Source of the DNA: an uncultured Gammaproteobacteria bacterium | Lineage (GTDB): Bacteria; Pseudomonadota; Gammaproteobacteria; Steroidobacterales; UBA11654 | Direction: 5' to 3' | DNA: 32,787 nt | NCBI GenBank assembly: GCA_937801655.1 | Contig: CALMWC010000018.1 | Location: 1-32,787, forward strand | The notes under the pieces: generated by a model | The model's database searches: none | Told to the model about the DNA's origin: nothing | What the model saw: the letters and a program-made list of their open reading frames with translations, nothing else | In this document: positions 1 through 6,481 of the stretch, piece after piece | Layout of the letters: every line of letters starts with the position of its first letter | Numbering within the stretch: the stretch's first letter is position 1 | Position numbers and translations under genes: made by a program

Positions 1-19
1 CCTTCATTTTAATTTATTA

Positions 20-1018
20 TTATGAGTCAATATTGACCACAATTTTTCCAAAATGATTACCAGAGGCTATGCCCATAATCGCTTCAGCTCCTTGATCAAA
101 ATTCATTTCTTGATCAATAATTGGGTGAATATCATGTTTTATAAAGAATTCATTCATCGCTTGATGGTCTTCTTTTGTTCCCACTGTAATACCATGAGTA
201 TTGATATTTTTGCCCACCATTTGGAGAAGATTAAGCTCTGCTTTTATTCCACTGAGTGCTCCAATCAAGCTGATATGTCCGCCATTGCAAAGAGCAAACA
301 TACTTTGTTCAAAGGTTCCTCCGCCACCTATTTCAATCACTCCATTGACACCAGACCCAGACAATTTGAATGCCTCATGGCCCCAATCTGGATTGTCTTT
401 ATAATTAATAATTTGGTCTGCACCCAATGCTTTTGCTCTGTCCAATTTATCATTACTGCTGGATGTAATAATGACATTAGCATCCAATGCTTTAGCTATT
501 TGCAAACCAAAAATTGATACTCCACCAGTACCTTGCAAAAGAACAGTATCACCAGCTTTAATATTTGCTGCTTGTAGACAAGTCCAGGCAGTTACTGCAG
601 CACAAGGGAGAGTTGATGCTTCTGCATAACTAAGATGTTCAGGCATGGGTAGCACAGCTGAAATCGGTAGAACGGCATATTCAGTTAAAACTCCTGCGGC
701 ATCTGAGCCGGTACTAACAAGTCTTGTTTGTTGAGCATTATTCCAGTCTTGCCAAAAAACAGAGGTCACATCGTCTCCAATTTTGAAATCAACTACATCA
801 TTACCTATGGCAACCACTTCACCACTTCCACAAGATAAAGGAATTAATGGTAAGCTCAGATTAGGATTATAAAAACCTTTTGCAATCATAAAATCACGGA
901 AATTAATCGATGAAGATTTCATTTTTACAATGACTTCTCCCAGGCAGGGACTGGGATCCCCTCTTTCTGTTATTGTTAAGCCATCATCTCCAAAAGACTT
1001 TAATTCAAACAATTTCAT
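20..1018 (-). CDS. MDR-family (quinone oxidoreductase-like) NAD(P)-dependent alcohol dehydrogenase
   Basis: A 332-residue medium-chain dehydrogenase/reductase. The N-terminal half is a GroES-like domain (SSINFRDFMIAKGFY near residue 40). The second half is a Rossmann domain with the nucleotide-binding loop LQGTGGVSIFG near residue 160 and the typical ALGADQIINYK stretch. I do not see the cysteine/histidine set of a structural zinc site, so it belongs with the zinc-independent COG0604-like members; the substrate cannot be named. The ATG at 1018 has AGGAG about 9 nt upstream. It follows the Spy-like gene on the same strand, but a strong terminator hairpin lies between them, so it is probably transcribed separately. 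Confidence 0.85.
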   Translation of the reverse strand: MKLFELKSFGDDGLTITERGDPSPCLGEVIVKMKSSSINFRDFMIAKGFYNPNLSLPLIPLSCGSGEVVAIGNDVVDFKIGDDVTSVFWQDWNNAQQTRLVSTGSDAAGVLTEYAVLPISAVLPMPEHLSYAEASTLPCAAVTAWTCLQAANIKAGDTVLLQGTGGVSIFGLQIAKALDANVIITSSSNDKLDRAKALGADQIINYKDNPDWGHEAFKLSGSGVNGVIEIGGGGTFEQSMFALCNGGHISLIGALSGIKAELNLLQMVGKNINTHGITVGTKEDHQAMNEFFIKHDIHPIIDQEMNFDQGAEAIMGIASGNHFGKIVVNIDS

Positions 1019-1092
1019 TAAATTACTCCTAATGTAAATAGTTAGGGAGTAATTTTAATACAGTCATTTATTTTTTGCTTGATAGATTCAAA

Positions 1093-1137
1093 TAAAAAAG
1101 CTGGAATAAGTCATTAGGGGATCGACTCATTCCAGCT
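1093..1137 (-). terminator. Rho-independent terminator of the Spy-like gene
   Basis: Arms 1099-1112 and 1124-1137 form a 14-bp stem with one mismatch around an 11-nt loop. Read on the minus strand, the stem is followed directly by CTTTTTTATTTG. It sits 33 bp after the stop of the Spy-like gene at 1170 and separates that gene from the MDR oxidoreductase. Confidence 0.85.
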
Positions 1138-1169
1138 CCGGTTCTGCCTTGCTGGCAAATATTAGTTTC

Positions 1170-1586
1170 TTATTTATGATCCTTATTGTTATGTTTCATA
1201 TGTTTTTTTCCCTTCTTATGATTCCTTTTCTTCATCTTAGACCTTTTATTTTTTGCTCGTTTTGCATTTTTATCAAATTGGCTCATTTGTTCTGCAGTTA
1301 AAACTGATGATAAACGATCTCTGGTTTCTGTCTGTATGGCTAGCATTTGAGGTTCATTCTCTTGTTTTATTGATTCCAGCATTGCTTCACTTTTTTCTTT
1401 TTGCTCACCCATAATTCTTTTGACCTGGTCTCTTTGCTGCTTATCCATATCAATGTCTCGAAATAGCATTTTAGGATTTCCTTTTTTTTCATGTCCATGA
1501 TGTCCTGCAGCTATGGAGGTGTCTATTAGACCGATTGTCCCTATATAGATAAATACGGTCATAACTACTGTGATTATTTGTTTCAT
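1170..1586 (-). CDS. Spy/CpxP-like periplasmic LTXXQ-motif protein
   Basis: 138 residues: an N-terminal signal peptide (hydrophobic residues about 4-26, likely cleaved after SIAA), then a helical, charged domain with an LTAEQ motif (residues about 96-100) matching the LTXXQ signature of the Spy/CpxP family of periplasmic chaperones and stress sensors. The C-terminal 30 residues are extremely Lys/His/Asn rich (KKRNHKKGKKHMKHNNKDHK), with histidines also just after the signal peptide, which could bind metal (inference). It is divergent from baeSR with a 122-bp shared upstream region. In E. coli spy is a BaeR target, so regulation by the neighbouring two-component system is likely. The assignment rests on length, the motif and context. 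Confidence 0.75.
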   Translation of the reverse strand: MKQIITVVMTVFIYIGTIGLIDTSIAAGHHGHEKKGNPKMLFRDIDMDKQQRDQVKRIMGEQKEKSEAMLESIKQENEPQMLAIQTETRDRLSSVLTAEQMSQFDKNAKRAKNKRSKMKKRNHKKGKKHMKHNNKDHK

Positions 1587-1708
1587 TTTAAAACTCCATA
1601 AGATTTATATAACATGGTAGTAATTATTCATCTAAATAATGAAGTAAATATGAAGAAAAGATGAATTCATGATTCAGTAGACTTAATTTATCTATAATTA
1701 CAATCGAC

Positions 1709-3166
1709 ATGAAGATATTTCCAAAACTTTTTATTACTTTTTCTGCTAGCTTCATAGTAGTTATCGCCATGATGATTGGCTTCATATCATGGAACATATC
1801 AGAGCGCTTTAGTGGTTATGTTAGACAATTAGAAATGGAAACATTAGAAGTCTATGCAACTGTTTTTGAGGATTATTATGGTGAAGTAAGAACTTGGCGA
1901 TTTATTAAATCTGATCCAAGAATTGCAAACATAATTCTCAATCCAAGAGGACGATTTGATGAGAATGTGATCACTTCTAGAGCGATTGAACCCTTCGGCT
2001 ATGAAAAAGAATATCGTTTTTATTTTGATGGAATAGAAAAGAAACAAAACTCTCGAAAAAAAAATACAAAGAAGACAAAACCAAACATGCTTCCCGGTCG
2101 CTTAATTCTTTTGGATAAAAATAATGAAGTTATTGTGGGTATAAAAGATTTCCCAGAAAATTCTATTAATGCCCCTATAAACTATAAAAATAAACAAATA
2201 GGAACATTGACCTTGATTCCAGCTCGCTTTTTGAGCAAAGAAGAGGACCTAAGATTCCAAGAAGCAACTAGATCAACACTTTATTCGGTCGGGGCAATTG
2301 CATTAGTAATAGCTGCATTGATCTCTTTATTACTAACACTAAATTTTACTGGTCCTGTTAGAAAATTGGCAAGAGCCACCAAAGGTCTCATTGGTGGTGA
2401 ATTTAAGACAAGGGTGAATATTAAAAATAAAGATGAATTAGGAAAGTTGTCTAGAGATTTTAATGTATTAGCTAAAACATTGGATAAGAATGCAGAATCT
2501 CAAAAACAGTGGCTCGCTGATATTTCACATGAGCTTAGAACACCATTAGCAATTCTTAAAAGTGAACTGGAAGCCATAGAGGATGGTGTTAGAGAATTTG
2601 ATCAAGAAGCTCACAAATCACTAAGCAGTGAAGTCAATAGACTTTCTACATTGGTTAATGATCTTTACGAACTGACCTTATCTGATATTGGTGCAATGAG
2701 ATACCAAATGGATGAAGTTGATTTAAAAGAAATTTTAAACAAAGCAATTGAAAGTTATATTGAGAGATTTAAATCTCAAGGCATTGAATTAAAAATTGAA
2801 ATTAATGAATCCATTACAATACTTGGTGATGAACTTAGATTGACTCAATTATTTACCAACCTATTAGAAAACTCTCTTCGATACACCGATTCTCCAGGAG
2901 TTATTGAGATATCACTTATCACACTAAACAACAATGCAGAGATCACATTCTCAGATTCTTCTCCGGGTGTTAAACAATCCTCGATTGATAAAATTTTTGA
3001 CCGTTTCTATCGAGAAGAATTATCAAGATCAAGAGAAAAAGGTGGTGCTGGACTTGGTCTGGCAATATGTGCAGAAATTATTGATGCTCACTCAGGAACC
3101 ATAAAGGCTAGCCCATCAGATCTCAATGGACTTAGGATTATCATGGAATTTAATAAGGTTGATTGA
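1709..3166 (+). CDS. baeS: BaeS-like sensor histidine kinase
   Basis: 485 residues. A transmembrane helix (about 8-30), a periplasmic region of about 160 residues and a second helix (about 192-212) precede a HAMP domain, the HisKA box ISHELRTPLA with phospho-acceptor His274, and a HATPase domain (N box LLENSLRYTD, G boxes DSSPGV and GGAGLGLAIC). The membrane-proximal segment containing GEVRTWRFIKSD resembles the GNWRFLRN region of BaeS. It overlaps the next gene (TGATG), so kinase and regulator are co-translated. A TATAAT at 1693-1698 lies only about 10 bp before the ATG and no Shine-Dalgarno is visible, so the message may be nearly leaderless. Predicted role: envelope-stress sensing, activating BaeR. 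Confidence 0.88.
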   Translation: MKIFPKLFITFSASFIVVIAMMIGFISWNISERFSGYVRQLEMETLEVYATVFEDYYGEVRTWRFIKSDPRIANIILNPRGRFDENVITSRAIEPFGYEKEYRFYFDGIEKKQNSRKKNTKKTKPNMLPGRLILLDKNNEVIVGIKDFPENSINAPINYKNKQIGTLTLIPARFLSKEEDLRFQEATRSTLYSVGAIALVIAALISLLLTLNFTGPVRKLARATKGLIGGEFKTRVNIKNKDELGKLSRDFNVLAKTLDKNAESQKQWLADISHELRTPLAILKSELEAIEDGVREFDQEAHKSLSSEVNRLSTLVNDLYELTLSDIGAMRYQMDEVDLKEILNKAIESYIERFKSQGIELKIEINESITILGDELRLTQLFTNLLENSLRYTDSPGVIEISLITLNNNAEITFSDSSPGVKQSSIDKIFDRFYREELSRSREKGGAGLGLAICAEIIDAHSGTIKASPSDLNGLRIIMEFNKVD

Positions 3167-3843
3167 TGATGCAAACAATACTAATAGTCGAAGATGAAAA
3201 AAAATTAGCCCATATTCTATCGGACTATTTGAAAAGAGATGGGTTTAAAACAGAAATGATTGATGATGGAATTGAAGTCGTACCATGGGTTAAAGCAAAC
3301 AACCCTGACCTAATATTACTTGATTTGATGCTACCAAATGCAAATGGTAAAGATATTTGCAAAGAAATCAGAACCTTTTCTAAAGTCCCAATTATTATGG
3401 TCACCGCTATGATCGATGAAGTTGATAGATTGATTGGTTTGGAATTGGAAGCAGATGATTATATATGCAAGCCCTTTAGCCCTAAAGAAGTTGTAGCCAG
3501 AGTTAAAACTGTTTTGAGAAGATCGGATCCTGATTACATCAATACAGACCCTTTAAAAGGTTTTGTGGTTAATGCTGAAAACTATTCCATCATTCTAGAA
3601 GGGAAAAAATTGGACTTAACACCAGTGGAATTTAGAATCTTGTCCATGTTTATTAACTACCCAGGTCGAGTTTATAATCGAGATCAAATTCTAAATATTA
3701 TATTTGAAGATGGCAGAATTGTTCTGGATCGAACGGTTGACACACACATCAAGAATCTAAGAAAGAAATTACAAGCTATTATGCCCGGTCAAGAATATAT
3801 TCGATCAGTGTATGGAATTGGCTATAGTTTTGAAGTGAGTTAG
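3166..3843 (+). CDS. baeR: BaeR-like OmpR-family response regulator
   Basis: 225 residues from the ATG at 3166. The receiver domain has the acidic pair VEDE, phospho-acceptor Asp in LLDLMLP (about residue 53), the switch Thr in MVTA and Lys in ICKPFSP. The stretch running from MVTAMIDEVDRLIGLE into EADDYICKPFSPKEVVARVK is very close to BaeR. The C-terminal winged helix ends VDTHIKNLRKKL and VYGIGYSFE as in OmpR/PhoB regulators. A TTG at 3163 is also in frame, but ATG 3166 has AAGG 7 nt upstream and overlaps the kinase stop by one base. It ends 2 bp from the convergent gene at 3846. Probable targets include the divergent Spy-like gene. Confidence 0.9.
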   Translation: MMQTILIVEDEKKLAHILSDYLKRDGFKTEMIDDGIEVVPWVKANNPDLILLDLMLPNANGKDICKEIRTFSKVPIIMVTAMIDEVDRLIGLELEADDYICKPFSPKEVVARVKTVLRRSDPDYINTDPLKGFVVNAENYSIILEGKKLDLTPVEFRILSMFINYPGRVYNRDQILNIIFEDGRIVLDRTVDTHIKNLRKKLQAIMPGQEYIRSVYGIGYSFEVS

Positions 3844-3845
3844 TT

Positions 3846-4436
3846 CTATTTTTTCTTAAACACTCTATAAGGCTCATAATCCTTTAGAATTCCGTATTCT
3901 CCACTATAGACATAACCAAAATAGTTTTCGAATAGAAACATTTTTGGAGGGTAAAAAGTAAAGGTAGAGAACATAAATACCAATGTTGCATAACCAGTTA
4001 TAATTAGTCGTTTTGAGGGGCGATTAAATTGAGGCCTAACCATAATCTTGTAAGCCACGACAGAAGCTAAAGTGAGTCCAAAGAACATAGTTGCTATGTC
4101 GTATTCAAAGAAACCCTTTCCATAAATAGGGATAGAAATAGACAAGTATCCATAAAATGAAACAATAACTCCCAATGGAACAGCAATCAATGAGGCTAAC
4201 TTGGCTAACCAATAGTTGTTTGCAATATCTCTGGTGTAAGTATATTGAACTAAGGCAAAAACTAATCCTGGCCAAAAATACATTTTTAAATGCTCCCAAG
4301 TGCTTTCATTGACCGATGATACGAATGCTAAAGGTGTCCAAAACTCACTTAATTCAAATGAAAAATGGAGTGCTGAACCTGCCAAAGCTATCCATATATA
4401 GCTTCCAACTTCCCATAATATTAATCTTTTTTTCAT
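3846..4436 (-). CDS. DUF6512-like integral membrane protein
   Basis: 196 residues with about six hydrophobic helices. The conserved segment VSSVNESTWEHLKMYFWPGL (about residues 39-58) matches my memory of the DUF6512 signature (AVNESVWEHLK followed by a WP-containing helix); no function is established. It is the last gene of a minus-strand run after the alpha/beta hydrolase and the HupE-like protein, 16 bp behind the latter, so co-transcription is likely. A role in metal or small-molecule handling with HupE is only a guess. Confidence 0.6.
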   Translation of the reverse strand: MKKRLILWEVGSYIWIALAGSALHFSFELSEFWTPLAFVSSVNESTWEHLKMYFWPGLVFALVQYTYTRDIANNYWLAKLASLIAVPLGVIVSFYGYLSISIPIYGKGFFEYDIATMFFGLTLASVVAYKIMVRPQFNRPSKRLIITGYATLVFMFSTFTFYPPKMFLFENYFGYVYSGEYGILKDYEPYRVFKKK

Positions 4437-4452
4437 AGTGAGTGCCTATCCA

Positions 4453-5049
4453 TTAAATAAATACAGAGGTTAAGAAATATAAACCTGAAAGAGCGATGCC
4501 AAAACCAGCAACCCTTAAAATAATTTTCCCCGAATTGTAATGAGTTGAAATGTCAGCAAGAATCAAACCAGTAATGTGCAGCATTATAGTGCCCATCATA
4601 AAACCACTGACATAAGGAATTGGTTCAGCAACCGTTGGTATTTCTTCGCCATGGGCATAGCCATGAAAAATAGCAAAGACTCCAACTGCAATCATTGCAA
4701 AATTACTTGGAATTGTTTTATCAGCCGCTAAAGCACTACCTAATAATAGAACGGAGAGTGCTATACCAATTTCATAGCCTGTCAAACCTTCAATATTAAT
4801 TCCAACTAAACCACCAATAAACATAACTATCACAAAGGTACTGGGCACGCCCCATATTGCTTTACCACCAATTTGTGCACTGATCATGCCAACACTAACC
4901 ATTGCTAACAAATGGTCAAATCCCAATACAGGATGAGTAATGCCACTTAGAAATGGACCATAAGGAAGAGAATTTGCTTCATGTGATTGAACTGCAAAAG
5001 GAGCTAATGCTAAACAGAATAGTAAAAATTTATTGATTGTTTTTTTCAT
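4453..5049 (-). CDS. hupE: HupE/UreJ family membrane protein, probable Ni/Co permease
   Basis: 198 residues with a signal-like N-terminus (cleavage near VQSHEA, residues 20-25) and about six membrane segments. Both family hallmarks are present: HPVLGFDHLLAMVSVG (residues 39-54, with His39, Asp45 and His46) and FAIFHGYAHGEE in the middle, whose His and Glu residues are thought to bind nickel or cobalt in HupE/UreJ. It lies 14 bp downstream of the alpha/beta hydrolase, so they probably form one operon. No hydrogenase or urease gene is in the window, so the metal and its consumer are unknown. Confidence 0.82.
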   Translation of the reverse strand: MKKTINKFLLFCLALAPFAVQSHEANSLPYGPFLSGITHPVLGFDHLLAMVSVGMISAQIGGKAIWGVPSTFVIVMFIGGLVGINIEGLTGYEIGIALSVLLLGSALAADKTIPSNFAMIAVGVFAIFHGYAHGEEIPTVAEPIPYVSGFMMGTIMLHITGLILADISTHYNSGKIILRVAGFGIALSGLYFLTSVFI

Positions 5050-5063
5050 ATCTCGATAACACC

Positions 5064-6032
5064 TTATTCACTTAAAAATGCTATAACCTTTCTGTTGACT
5101 TCTTCTGGTTGATCATAAATAGCAGCATGACCTGCGTCATTAATTACTTCAACCTTCATATTAGGAATCAGTTTTTTTATTTTTTTCCTTATCTTTTTTG
5201 GATTGTATAAAACTTCAAATTCACCAAATATTAATAAACCTGAATTCTTAAAGCTTACTAATCGTTTCTTATCCACCGAGAAGAAAAACTTACCAATTAC
5301 TTTCAATGCTTTGATGTAGTTGACTCTAGAATTGCTTTCATTATAGATGCCCAATGATTTATCCACTCGGTAAAAACGAGTGCAAAGTGCCATGCCTCTT
5401 GCTAATTGTCGATCAAATGAACCGAATGTTTTTCCTGAACGTGGTTTTGAGAAAGAAGATGCTGTTAAATCACCTTCAAGAACATCGGCATCTTTTTGTT
5501 TAGCCATCGCTCTTGAAAACCATTGATGAAATGGAAGTCTAGCTCTCGCTAAACCTGTAGGACCGCACATAACAACTTTGTCGATTAATTCAGATTTTGA
5601 AATAGCCATATCCATCGCCGTCGTTCCGCCAGTACTAACTCCTATAATGTGAGGTCTATTCAATTCCAATGAAGTAATAACATCTTCTAACCAATTGGTG
5701 TAATCATCATTAAAAACTGAAAGTGGGTTTGGGTCACTCTTTCCTGGCTGCCCAACAATATCAAGTGCATAAACCTTAAACTTTTTTGAGAGTTCATTGA
5801 TTTGCTTTCTCCAAAGAGGTGCACAACCGGCTACTCCAGGGATCAGAATTATAGGTTTAGAATTATCATCACCTGCAGCAATAACATGAGTTTTACCAAA
5901 CCTTGTATCTGCATAAACTGAATGATGTTCTACAGTAATTTCACTTTGAACGCGATTATACCAATCCATTATTTTTTCAAAACCCTCTTCAGACTTATAG
6001 AGTTTCATTTGATTGTTGAGGTTTTCAGACAT
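5064..6032 (-). CDS. Alpha/beta hydrolase
   Basis: 322 residues with the full alpha/beta-hydrolase layout: oxyanion-hole strand IILIPGVAGCAPLW (about 61-74), nucleophile elbow GVSTGG with Ser133, and catalytic histidine His302 in DAGHAAIYDQPEEV. The acid after strand 6 (FGEFEVLYNP) appears to be Glu rather than the usual Asp. There is no signal peptide, so it is cytoplasmic. The substrate cannot be predicted; relatives include esterases, epoxide hydrolases and C-C hydrolases. First gene of a probable three-gene unit with HupE and the DUF6512-like protein, starting about 90 bp downstream of tRNA-Leu, so read-through from the tRNA promoter is possible. Confidence 0.82.
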   Translation of the reverse strand: MSENLNNQMKLYKSEEGFEKIMDWYNRVQSEITVEHHSVYADTRFGKTHVIAAGDDNSKPIILIPGVAGCAPLWRKQINELSKKFKVYALDIVGQPGKSDPNPLSVFNDDYTNWLEDVITSLELNRPHIIGVSTGGTTAMDMAISKSELIDKVVMCGPTGLARARLPFHQWFSRAMAKQKDADVLEGDLTASSFSKPRSGKTFGSFDRQLARGMALCTRFYRVDKSLGIYNESNSRVNYIKALKVIGKFFFSVDKKRLVSFKNSGLLIFGEFEVLYNPKKIRKKIKKLIPNMKVEVINDAGHAAIYDQPEEVNRKVIAFLSE

Positions 6033-6118
6033 AATTTAAGTATATAAAGTCATCTATGATGATTCGTAAAAATGACTCGTTTGGATTCTTTTTACACATA
6101 TATTCTTTTTTCACATTT

Positions 6119-6205
6119 TGGTGCCCAAGGCCGGACTCGAACCGGCACGAGAGTTATCTCAACGGATTTTAAGTCCGTAGCGTCTACCAATTCCGCCACT
6201 CGGGC
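6119..6205 (-). tRNA. leuZ: tRNA-Leu (UAA)
   Basis: 87 nt on the minus strand with encoded CCA. The acceptor arms GCCCGAG and CTTGGGC pair fully, the D arm GTGGCGGAATTGGTAGACGC is typical of class II leucine tRNA, there is a long variable arm (GTTGAGATAACTC), and the T loop is GTTCGAGTC. The anticodon loop CTTAAAA gives UAA. It lies 5 bp downstream of tRNA-Cys in the same transcript orientation, as leuZ follows cysT in E. coli. Confidence 0.97.
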
Positions 6206-6210
6206 CAAAA

Positions 6211-6284
6211 TGGAGGCAAGGATCGGAATCGAACCGACGTACACGGCTTTGCAGGCCGCTGCATAACCACTCTGCCACCTTGCC
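6211..6284 (-). tRNA. cysT: tRNA-Cys (GCA)
   Basis: 74 nt on the minus strand with encoded CCA. Acceptor arms GGCAAGG and CCTTGCC pair perfectly, and the anticodon loop CTGCAAA gives GCA. In E. coli this tRNA sits between glyW and leuZ behind pgsA. Here tRNA-Leu is still adjacent, but the intact tRNA-Gly is 11.4 kb away. Confidence 0.97.
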
Positions 6285-6301
6285 ATTTCAGAAACAGATA
6301 A

Positions 6302-6307
6302 ATTATA
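6302..6307 (-). promoter_or_regulatory. Putative -10 box for the tRNA-Cys/tRNA-Leu pair
   Basis: On the minus strand a perfect TATAAT lies 17 bp upstream of the tRNA-Cys 5' end, the right distance for a short tRNA leader. No good -35 box is visible. A local promoter is expected because the pair has been separated from the upstream pgsA/tRNA-Gly transcript. Confidence 0.4.
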
Positions 6308-6387
6308 CCTATTTAAAAAATATTAGCTTATTTGATTAAAGAATATAGTTTTATTTAGGTAAAACTATTATTTTGAAATATCAATAT

Positions 6388-6406
6388 ATAAATGATAATC
6401 ATTTTC
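6388..6406 (+). promoter_or_regulatory. Fur box upstream of the TonB-dependent receptor
   Basis: The core ATGATAATCATT sits inside a 19-bp site matching the Fur consensus at 15 of 19 positions by hand alignment. It is 76 bp upstream of the receptor start, a usual place for iron repression. A TTGACA at 6445-6450 lies between the box and the gene, but I cannot place a convincing -10 after it. Confidence 0.7.
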
Positions 6407-6481
6407 ATTTAATTAGTTTGATATATATAAAATGTGTGTATATATTGACAGTCTACTTACAATTATTTAACGGGGAATTAA

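Noticed and set aside
6072-6286. Overlapping 64-residue ORFs on both strands
   Set aside because: They lie across tRNA-Leu and tRNA-Cys and are shadows of the RNA genes.
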